Shown here: positions 45,905 through 53,585 of the stretch, in pieces
Layout: every line of letters begins with the position of its first letter
How positions within the stretch are numbered: position 1 is the first letter of the stretch
Assembly: GCA_008690995.1 (NCBI GenBank)
Contig: VRMN01000002.1
Coordinates: forward strand, 620,001-684,000
Length of the DNA stretch: 64,000 nucleotides
DNA from: Porphyridium purpureum
Lineage: Eukaryota > Rhodophyta > Bangiophyceae > Porphyridiales > Porphyridiaceae
Reading direction: 5' to 3'
Position numbers and translations under genes: made by a program
The notes under the pieces: generated by a model
What the model was told of the DNA's origin: nothing
Seen by the model: only the letters and a program-made list of their open reading frames with translations
Database searches by the model: none

Positions 45905-48025
45905 ATGTCTTGTTGGGCAACACGACGCGACGGAAGGATGGCGTGGTGCGAAGACACAGCCTTCGTAGCAGTTGCAGCAGCTGTTGACACCCATCATGGC
46001 ACCTCTGCATGCGCTAGGGGCATCGTGTGCAGGGAAGAAGGGTGGAGGTGTTTCGGATGGAGGCGGCGCTCCGCGTTGGGGCAGTTCCAGCAAGGATTCA
46101 TAGGACGTGGATCCGTCTTAATGGCGGGCTCGCGAAGATATACACCACCATCGCTGCGATGCCAGGATGTCTCCACGGTAGGCGATTCTATGGGCTACGC
46201 CTTGTCTGACGTTGACGCGGACTGGGGAGAGTCGCGGTCACAGCAGTGGCGGGAGGACAGTCGCGCTGCTCAAGACCTGGCTGGGCTGGCTGTAAAATTA
46301 TCTGAACTGACAGTGACCAACAAAGCTGAGTGGAAAGCTTGGCTGGACACTCTGAACACAGCAACAACGTATCCCGACTTCGATGGCATAGCATGTGCGA
46401 AAGCTCTGTACCTGCTTGTGGAGTTTCGTGAACAATCTGAACAGCACAAGTCCGTGGTCAGACTGTTCCTGACAAAGTCAAATTTTCTTGCGCGCTGGTG
46501 CGCCCGTTTCCAGAACGAGGTTTCATCGACGAGTCAACAGAATCTTGTGACGGCCTTATTTCATCTGGCAGTTTTGTCAGAAGGAAGAATACAGCGGGAA
46601 CTGGTACGTACACAACTTCACTCCATGATTCGCGCCTTGTCGGACGTAGAAGTTCTCAATGCCGCCGAATTTTCGGGTGTTCTGTGGGCGATCGGCCTTG
46701 TGCGCGTGGGCTTGGAGCCCCACCTTGTCATCATGTTGCTGAATTCATGCAGCACAAGGCTTCCGAACTTCACGGCAAGCCAATTGCTCGATATTCTTTG
46801 GGCCTTGGCTCGACGCCCCGGGCAGTGGATGGTGAATGAAGTACCGGACGAATTCGCCAACTTTTCCATATTTTTGGACCAGTGGACGTCGTGTTACTCT
46901 GGTCTGTATGAGGATGAAGGTGCCCAGATGCGGACACCTTCATACGACGATCTTGGCGTCATTATATGGAGCCTTTCGGCTTTCTGCGACCACAGTGAAA
47001 GGCAAACGTTTTGGGACGACGGAAGGGCTTCACTGCGGCGGGCATTTCAAAGTTGGGATCGCTGGTATTCTTCGACCGTCAGAATGCGTAAGCGTGCGGG
47101 AACTGTGCCTGAAGATGATCTTCAGCAACACATGGAACTTGGGCGCATTTTCAGAAAGAGCGACGCGCACAGCCCACTGCCTCTGACCTTGCGAAGCACA
47201 TTGCAGGACATGCTGGATAGGAATGACTGGACGTCACTGGTGCCGACGGAGTGTTACGTGGATTTGTTGAGAATGATGTGGGTTGGATTAGACATTGAAA
47301 TTTTTCAAGAATCTGGTCATGTGTCGAGTCTTCGATCCCGGGCATATGAACTAGCCGATTCGCTCAGTTTCCAAGAATTGATTATACTTTTCTCTCTGGA
47401 CCCTTTAGAAGAGCGGGTGTGGAACCTCATCTGTGAAAGACTTCCACAGCTCGCGTCACTGTCTATTGCCGAGCTTGTGACCTTTCTCACAGCACTGCAA
47501 GAACGTGAGAATCAGATTCCTGAGGAGGCACAATCGATACTTCTTCGCACTGTGACTTCTGGATTTCCAGGCGCGAGTCTTTCCGACATGACACAAGTGA
47601 TTCTGAGTGTATCGTCAATGACCGTCATGCCCGAGAAAGAGTGGTTCGTTGAATGGGTTCGAGCGCTTCGAGAGTTTCGTGATCTGATACGAAGCGCGGA
47701 TGCCTTGCTCATGATTCGAGGATTCCAAAACTTCAAAAGACCGGTTCGTGTTCCGCTAGCGCTGGTTGTGATCTGGATGGAAGCGTTCTGTGCTGATGGC
47801 CTCTATTTAAGCGCGCAAGACTTTGTCGAATTTCTTGATTTTCTGTACGATTGGAAGCAAGAAGTGGTCGAAAACAGGGCATCAGGCCCGCACTCTGCCT
47901 TTCAAGATCTCTGGCCGTTTGTTTTGGACATGGCTCGACAACGTGGAAGAATTCTCCCAGTAGTTTGGAGGGAGCGGATCATAGCGGAAGACAAGCGCGG
48001 CGCTCCTGCAGAAGAAGAGCCTTGA
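45905..48025 (+). CDS. OPR/HPR-type helical-repeat protein, second copy of this class
   Basis: 706 aa from the first ATG at 45905. The ATG at 46121 (MAGSRRYTPPSLRCQD) is a serious alternative, since U1C starts only 51 bp away on the other strand and the first 72 residues look leader-like. Repeats of the s..L..ilWAla type are visible: AAEFSGVLWAIGLVRVGLEP, ASQLLDILWALARRPGQWM, YDDLGVIIWSLSAFCDHSE, with more degenerate helical units to the end. Same class as the protein at 40151, so probably an organellar RNA-maturation factor. No catalytic motif or RAP domain seen. The C-terminus is short and charged. Confidence 0.68.
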   Translation: MSCWATRRDGRMAWCEDTAFVAVAAAVDTHHGTSACARGIVCREEGWRCFGWRRRSALGQFQQGFIGRGSVLMAGSRRYTPPSLRCQDVSTVGDSMGYALSDVDADWGESRSQQWREDSRAAQDLAGLAVKLSELTVTNKAEWKAWLDTLNTATTYPDFDGIACAKALYLLVEFREQSEQHKSVVRLFLTKSNFLARWCARFQNEVSSTSQQNLVTALFHLAVLSEGRIQRELVRTQLHSMIRALSDVEVLNAAEFSGVLWAIGLVRVGLEPHLVIMLLNSCSTRLPNFTASQLLDILWALARRPGQWMVNEVPDEFANFSIFLDQWTSCYSGLYEDEGAQMRTPSYDDLGVIIWSLSAFCDHSERQTFWDDGRASLRRAFQSWDRWYSSTVRMRKRAGTVPEDDLQQHMELGRIFRKSDAHSPLPLTLRSTLQDMLDRNDWTSLVPTECYVDLLRMMWVGLDIEIFQESGHVSSLRSRAYELADSLSFQELIILFSLDPLEERVWNLICERLPQLASLSIAELVTFLTALQERENQIPEEAQSILLRTVTSGFPGASLSDMTQVILSVSSMTVMPEKEWFVEWVRALREFRDLIRSADALLMIRGFQNFKRPVRVPLALVVIWMEAFCADGLYLSAQDFVEFLDFLYDWKQEVVENRASGPHSAFQDLWPFVLDMARQRGRILPVVWRERIIAEDKRGAPAEEEP

Positions 48026-48487
48026 GAGGTGCCGGACAGGCTTCAAAGGAGGAAAGATATGATGGACACAAGAGCACAGAACGTATCGTCACCTTTGATT
48101 GTTCCGTATTTGGCATGATATCAACTTTACAGCTGAAGGGCTTTCCAAGTATCGTGGCCAGCACAAATCTTGCTCCGCGAACGTTACAAAGACGTGCAGT
48201 GAGCATGTCCACGACGATAATGAATGAACCAGTAAACTCATGTTGTGTCCTTTAAAAGTAGGGAGGCAAGATCGAAAAGCTCGTGAAGCTGTGGGGTACT
48301 CGAAGGCGTGGCGTACATGTCCAATATTCTGTCATGCAGAAATCTGTCCACAAATGCGCGTAATGCAGAAGACTGGAAGACAAGCTGCATTGCAAGAATG
48401 TTTTAATTCTTTCCGCCATGGGACGTTCGATTACTTTGGCGAAAACTACGTACCCAGAAACTATGAGAGACTGTAACAATACGACCT
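48026..48487. other. Intergenic between convergent OPR-like and bL2m genes
   Basis: 462 bp, no gene recognised; two 3' ends face each other. Confidence 0.35.
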
Positions 48488-50248
48488 TTACGGATGAAGC
48501 CTTGTCTTCCTCCGGTTGATTCGCATAGTCTTCTTCGGGTCTCTATCCTTCCTCCTCTTCCTGGTCTTGAATCCGCTCTTTGTCAGAACACCATAAACGG
48601 AAACGCTCGGTCGTCCAGGGCCCTGGTGACCTTCTCCACCGCCGTGAGGATGCATGTTCGGATTCATGGATACACCTCGTACCTCTGGACGCCATCCAAG
48701 TCTACGCCGAGCCCCGGCCTTCCCTAGGCTCATACTCGCATGCTCGCGATTGCTGACTTCTCCAATGGTCGCCATGCAATCTGAGCGCACATAACGCTGT
48801 TCGGTGCTCTGCAATCTCACAATAGAAAGCTTACGTTCTAAATCTTCTCCCATAAGCATCGCACTGGATCCAGCTGCGCGGCAGAGTTTGCCCCCAGCGC
48901 CGGGCATCATTTCAACGTTATGGATGACTGTACCCTGCGGGATTACGGAAAGCGGCATGGCGTTACCGACGTTCAGATCTAGCCGCTCGGTTCGAGACGA
49001 CATAATCTCCTGGCCCACCCGAAGACCAGAGGGACAAAGTATGTACGTCCAACGCTCCTCTTCCCGTAAATATGGAGCATAGCGAATCATATTTCGCACT
49101 TCTCGTCGAAACATTCGGCGATCCTTAAATTTGTACTTGTACCGTCGCATCAGCGCCATCATTTCCTCTGAGGGCTCCTTCTCAAAATCAATGTCTTCGT
49201 CCCAACCAATAGATGTATTCCGTTCCAGAGGTTGGTCGCCAGCTGCAAAGCGCGTAGCCCCGAGCGTGTGCGCATACTCAAAGGGAATTTCGCAAAGGCG
49301 GCGCATATCATAGCTCAACTTATAGTCCTTGTCCCAGTTCACATCAAAATCACAAATCGTGGTTGGGTCATATTCGCTAGTGCAGAGCTCATGGCCCTCC
49401 GGAATCGATGCTTTGAATGCCTCGACATCTTCTAGATACTTGTCGGCCCATTCTGGCATGTCTGCGTAGCGAACCAGCGCAATCATGGCAGAGCGCCAGG
49501 GATCAAATTCAATCGTGATTACAGTAGCTGGTCGATGAGGGAACTTCCTCCGGTCGTAGTCGACCTCCCGAAAATATTTCTTGATTCCGCCGCCGCGATG
49601 CCGCACCGTAATCCTACCCGAATTGTTCCGACCACCGGTTCTGACCAGGCGCTTAGTCAGCAAGGGAAATGGGCCCTTGTGGTTTAACGATAGGTCCAGA
49701 TACTCGACATGACGCTGACCATTGGTTTTCGGTTTCCTTTTCCTCACTGGAGGATTGGTTGGATCCAATTTGAGAACAGCTTGCACTACGAGACCTCGTC
49801 CCGCAGCGGCGAGAGCGGATGCTGACTCATCACTTGCTCTAATCTGATCCTCGGCAGAATCCTTCATCTGACGTTCAGCATCAACGACGACTCCCGCCGA
49901 ATCCGGAGTCTCAGTCCCATCGGGTGTATCGGGCCCGTCACTTCCAGGGTCGCGAGCGCCGCTGCCCTCCGTACACAGCGTGCGGCAGCCGTGAGAACAA
50001 AGCGAAAGTCTAGCTGCTGCAGGACTTGCGCCGGAATCTGCTCGGCTGATCCACAAAGTGCGTCGCGACAGTACGCCGGGGCAAGTTGACAACCTTCCGT
50101 TCTGAATCTGCACGAGCGAGCTCGCATGCGCGCGACATCTTTTCACGTCGTGGGCGTCGATCGGTGCGCGAAACGGCGCGCGATAGATGAAGCGTAGCGC
50201 GGCGCCTAATCGTCTGCGCATCGCCGCGCTCTGCTGCCCTACACGCAT
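48488..50248 (-). CDS. MRPL2: Mitochondrial ribosomal protein bL2m with large insertion
   Basis: 586 aa from ATG 50248 (MRVGQQSAAMRRRLGAALRF; ATG 50221 also possible), with an Arg-rich presequence and a ~170-residue low-complexity extension. The L2 core is evident: GGRNNSGRITVRHRGGGIKK, VITIEFDPWRSAMIALVRYAD, then WTYILCPSGLRVGQ, MPLSVIPQGTVIHNVEMMPG and GGKLCRAAGSSAMLM. The peptidyl-transferase loop keeps the essential histidine (RGVSMNPNMHPHGGGEGH). Between RYAD and WTYIL lie about 135 extra residues (roughly 49058-49462) with acidic and aromatic content. The insertion has a continuous frame and no splice signals that I can see, so it looks translated. Confidence 0.9.
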   Translation of the reverse strand: MRVGQQSAAMRRRLGAALRFIYRAPFRAPIDAHDVKRCRAHASSLVQIQNGRLSTCPGVLSRRTLWISRADSGASPAAARLSLCSHGCRTLCTEGSGARDPGSDGPDTPDGTETPDSAGVVVDAERQMKDSAEDQIRASDESASALAAAGRGLVVQAVLKLDPTNPPVRKRKPKTNGQRHVEYLDLSLNHKGPFPLLTKRLVRTGGRNNSGRITVRHRGGGIKKYFREVDYDRRKFPHRPATVITIEFDPWRSAMIALVRYADMPEWADKYLEDVEAFKASIPEGHELCTSEYDPTTICDFDVNWDKDYKLSYDMRRLCEIPFEYAHTLGATRFAAGDQPLERNTSIGWDEDIDFEKEPSEEMMALMRRYKYKFKDRRMFRREVRNMIRYAPYLREEERWTYILCPSGLRVGQEIMSSRTERLDLNVGNAMPLSVIPQGTVIHNVEMMPGAGGKLCRAAGSSAMLMGEDLERKLSIVRLQSTEQRYVRSDCMATIGEVSNREHASMSLGKAGARRRLGWRPEVRGVSMNPNMHPHGGGEGHQGPGRPSVSVYGVLTKSGFKTRKRRKDRDPKKTMRINRRKTRLHP

Positions 50249-50487
50249 ACGTGGACTTGAGCGTGCTCGCAAGCGGCAACGTCAAGTTCTTGCCGCCCTC
50301 CGTGTCGAGATCAGCGATGAACCCTAGACTGAAAAGTCCCTGCCGATGAGGAGGGAAGTGGGCCAGACAGAAGCGCCTCGATCAAAGCACGGCAGTGCGC
50401 GCCTGTCAAGAGACGGCGCACGTTCAAGCTGGCAATCGCGCGCTCTGGGCGACCTGTCGAGGACATGCTCATAAGTAAGATTGTTGA

Positions 50488-51879
50488 ATGATGGACGATG
50501 TCGTGAAGGTGGAAAGAATTTGCGCGGCTTCAAGCGACGAGCTTGCGGCGCGAATACAGAAAAGAGTGTTCCCGCATTGGTCCTCGCTTGAACGCGCCGA
50601 GCTTCTTGTGTCAGTTCCAAGTCAAAGCACCGTACTGCACATGTTAGTGTCTGAGGTAGACAGAGAAACGAAAAAGAATGTGGCGGAAGCGATTCTGGAG
50701 CACGCGGAAGAGGAGGAACGGCACCAGCGTCTAGATCCAATACAAGAGCAGGAGTTTCTAAATGCACAGAGCTATACGTATGTTCGCCTTCCGCTTCGAG
50801 CATTACTGAATGAAGAGTTTCTGAGAAAGCAAGGCGTGCTGTCGCATCCGACGGGGAAAGGGGAAAAGGAGGAGGCTGGATTTCAATCCTCACTCAAACG
50901 TGATGCGGAGGAGCATGACAGAAGACAAGATCAAGGCTTGACGGAGAAGCGACTAGGCCATGACCTTCGGAATCCTTCTACTTTCGAAATGATAGGATTG
51001 AACTGCAGCATCGATAGGCACAATGCATTCATGATCACAAAACAAAGACAGCTGCACATGTCACTGACTGAAGACACGTATCGAGAGCTCGGCGTCGAGG
51101 CTTGCGTAGCTCGGCCGCACCCGAAACGAATGAAGGCTTTCGAGCCCGAGTCACGGTATGTGGCTTGCGTGAATTTGAACAGTAAGCGATTTGGAAAGAA
51201 GCATCCCGGGTACGAGAGATTGCACTGGGCGCTGGCGAAGGAACGCGAGGCGGCCGAGCTCGTTGATGTACTCATGTGTTCCGGAAATGGACCCATAGAT
51301 CTGGAGAGCGTTGAGTATGCGTGCGCCGAGCAGCGGCTACTTCAGCGCACGAACAAGAGTTTCACAAATGTTCTTCAATTTAACGTGCCTGGCTTTCTCG
51401 AATGCACGCTGAGTCCTCGGACTGCTGAACAAGGCGCTACGGCTTGCGAAGATTTTTTCACGTATCTTGGTCTGGTGCTTGGTGACGTCACGTTTCTGAA
51501 TTCGAACGTGACGAACGGTCTCTTTAATTCAGATTTGGCAAATGAAGATCAAGGATCTGCAGATGTTTCTGTGCTGAGCTGGGAGGGTCTTATTAGTGAG
51601 CGTCATCTTGTTCATATGCTCATGGTAGCCAGGCGCTGCGTTTCACGCATTTGTGCGTCAGATGGGTTGAACAATGCTTTCGCTGCTATCATAGCAACCC
51701 CTCTGCTGCATGCGCCGCTCGCTCATTTGCCCTCCAGTCCGGAGCATGAATTCGCGACCCGGCCGTGCGATCGCGGAGGTGCGTTTGTCTTACACGGTCA
51801 AGATCCCCTTTCCGTGCTCGTGCTGGATGGCGATGGGACCCAAGCGATCCACCTTCAGATTGCAGGGCGCAACAAATAG
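50488..51879 (+). CDS. RPP40: RNase P / RNase MRP subunit Rpp40
   Basis: 463 aa, ATG 50488. Protein subunit of the RNA-based RNase P and MRP complexes (tRNA 5' end and rRNA processing, nucleus/nucleolus). Matches to human Rpp40 occur in order: QLHMSLTEDTYRELGVEA (human LILSLDKDTYEETGLQG), RYVACVNLNSKRFGKKHPGY and ERLHWALAKE (human FIVSIDLMELSLN..KKYERISWSF), FFTYLGLVLGDVTFLN (human LFDWLGAVFSNVDLNN), and GGAFVLHGQDPLSVLVLDGD with the final strand HLQIAG (human GGEHLYNFVIFNNQDYWLQMAVG). The N-terminal ~120 residues are extended and charged compared with human (363 aa). Confidence 0.78.
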   Translation: MMDDVVKVERICAASSDELAARIQKRVFPHWSSLERAELLVSVPSQSTVLHMLVSEVDRETKKNVAEAILEHAEEEERHQRLDPIQEQEFLNAQSYTYVRLPLRALLNEEFLRKQGVLSHPTGKGEKEEAGFQSSLKRDAEEHDRRQDQGLTEKRLGHDLRNPSTFEMIGLNCSIDRHNAFMITKQRQLHMSLTEDTYRELGVEACVARPHPKRMKAFEPESRYVACVNLNSKRFGKKHPGYERLHWALAKEREAAELVDVLMCSGNGPIDLESVEYACAEQRLLQRTNKSFTNVLQFNVPGFLECTLSPRTAEQGATACEDFFTYLGLVLGDVTFLNSNVTNGLFNSDLANEDQGSADVSVLSWEGLISERHLVHMLMVARRCVSRICASDGLNNAFAAIIATPLLHAPLAHLPSSPEHEFATRPCDRGGAFVLHGQDPLSVLVLDGDGTQAIHLQIAGRNK

Positions 51880-51951
51880 GCTTGAGATCTTGCGAATAAA
51901 CCATGCAGGAAAGGAAAGATAAGATGTGCACGAAACGACGGGAGACCTGAA

Positions 51952-53274
51952 TCAAATACGTCCGGTGAGCAAGTCTTCAATCGCTCCTTGGGGTCCCCTG
52001 TACCAAAAGATAGAGCGGTCTCCTAGCGGCTGCTGCGGACGAAGGTTGTAAGGATATTGTAGAATACCCTGCAGCCATTCAATCTGGTCCAGACTAGCGA
52101 TTTGCACCGAGTCTGACAAAAACCACAGCGCATTCGGAGTACAGGGAGGCTTAGTCAACGAGCTGGTTGAAACCAAGAATCCAGAAAACAGATTGTAAAG
52201 CGCATTGATCTGAATATTCTCGACGACTGTGCCAGGATTCTGAAGCACGCTCCACCACATCGGATTAAGAGCCGTGTTATTCACAACTTCGCTCTCCTGG
52301 TATAGAACATTCAAAAGTGCGTACCTAGGCGCCTTGTCGTCGTCAAAGTCACCAAGCGTCGGGGCCACATGGACCAACTCCAACTCTAGCGGAGAAAAAA
52401 TGCCGCTGATCGATGATTGGGAGCGGCTATGAAGCGCTATGGTGTCCAAGAAATAGTCTTGGTCCTGCCAGCGGAGATAGCCACAGGAGCGCGATTCCTG
52501 GCACGTGAATAGAGGCAGACCATTTGACCGCGAGTAAACAAACGTGCCCGTAGAGTGGAAGAAAATGCTCTGAAGACCGAGATCCGAATTGGTTGCATCA
52601 CTACTTCCAAGCCGAACTTGACTCAAGTCCACGTCAAATGGGCCCTGCAGTGTCCCAAGTCCGGAGCAGAATGTATAGTCGGACGAGATATTTCGCCACA
52701 GGGTCGGTTGCGTGCTGTATCCGTTGTATGACCAGGACGACTTATTCAGCCCCAAAGGCTTTGCCAAGTAAATCATAAATGGAATGTAAAAGGCAACAAA
52801 TAAGATCCATCCTACGAGCCCAACAATTGTGATCACCCACCACCGCTTTCTCTCCTCGTCAGAGAACTTGACGATGGATGGATCAAGAAAGAACCCGGCC
52901 TCATCTTCATCGACTAGCTCTGCTTCTGAATCTGCGTCACTATCCATCTCTGTGTCCATCAGATTCCGGACCAAGTCCACTTGCGCAGTCGACGTCATCG
53001 AATTGAGAGTAATTTCTTGCACTTCCTTGTGCGCTGCGGAATCAACCCATGCCGCTTTCCCGCCTTCGCCGACCTCGCCCGGCTGGTACGCCGCAAAGCC
53101 CGACGACGCGGCTTTCTGGACATCCGGGTGTCCGCCCGGCGAAACCTGCACAACATCGTCCTCGTCCTTCTCCATCTTTATCTGCCGTTGCAAGTGCAAA
53201 CGGCTTTGCAGCGTCCGCGTCGTTTGCGCCCCCTCCGTTGCGAGCGCGGGTACTCCGTGGCCGACTCGCGACAT
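51952..53274 (-). CDS. Membrane-anchored alpha-carbonic-anhydrase-like protein, catalytically dead
   Basis: 440 aa, ATG 53274. Cytosolic acidic N-terminus (1-145), one membrane helix (146-170, WVITIVGLVGWILFVAFYI), then a lumenal or extracellular alpha-CA domain (181-420). Hallmarks: GLGTLQGPFDVDL (cf. QSPINI region), FLDTIALHSRS, LELELVHV, SSLTKPPCTPNALWFL (cf. SLTTPPC.E.V.W) and LRPQQPLGDR (cf. RP.QPL..R). The zinc ligands do not survive: FHFHW is IALHS (only H282 remains) and ELHLVH is ELELVH (E299 at the third ligand). Hydration of CO2 is therefore unlikely. A binding role, as in vertebrate CARPs and receptor phosphatase CA domains, is more plausible. Cys203, Cys258, Cys264 and Cys378 may form disulfides. 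Confidence 0.78.
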   Translation of the reverse strand: MSRVGHGVPALATEGAQTTRTLQSRLHLQRQIKMEKDEDDVVQVSPGGHPDVQKAASSGFAAYQPGEVGEGGKAAWVDSAAHKEVQEITLNSMTSTAQVDLVRNLMDTEMDSDADSEAELVDEDEAGFFLDPSIVKFSDEERKRWWVITIVGLVGWILFVAFYIPFMIYLAKPLGLNKSSWSYNGYSTQPTLWRNISSDYTFCSGLGTLQGPFDVDLSQVRLGSSDATNSDLGLQSIFFHSTGTFVYSRSNGLPLFTCQESRSCGYLRWQDQDYFLDTIALHSRSQSSISGIFSPLELELVHVAPTLGDFDDDKAPRYALLNVLYQESEVVNNTALNPMWWSVLQNPGTVVENIQINALYNLFSGFLVSTSSLTKPPCTPNALWFLSDSVQIASLDQIEWLQGILQYPYNLRPQQPLGDRSIFWYRGPQGAIEDLLTGRI

Positions 53275-53585
53275 TAAACCTTTTCAGTAACGGTTTAAGC
53301 GGTTTATCGCATGCTCTGGACGGACCGATCGTGTGCTCCATATCGCGTGCCGAAGCTCGACGGACGCGCGGCCTACATGCGACTCGCATGTTGCATTGTT
53401 CAACCTACGAGAAGACCGGTCAGCGCGCCATGCAGTCGTTCTGAACCAAGTGGTCTCGGCCAAAGCTCTGACTCGTTCAAGCGCTTTTTCTTTAATAATT
53501 GCGAGACCTCCTCCGCCCTGGAGATGGGGAGGTCTCGTCGAGGTAGAAGCGAAAGCGGCAAACGAAGCACACCGCCCGCAGCGGC
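53275..53585. other. Intergenic, CA-like upstream and GT77 3' flank
   Basis: 311 bp with no gene seen. AACGGTTTAAGCGGTTTA repeats lie 15 bp upstream of the CA-like ATG. Confidence 0.35.

Noticed and set aside
45351-46010. 219-codon minus frame containing U1C in another frame
   Set aside because: Same strand but wrong frame; U1C zinc finger frame 45581-45853 is unambiguous.
49058-49462. bL2m insertion as an unspliced intron
   Set aside because: Length is a multiple of three, the frame has no stops, residue content is protein-like and I see no good donor/acceptor pair; kept as coding but flagged for RNA check.
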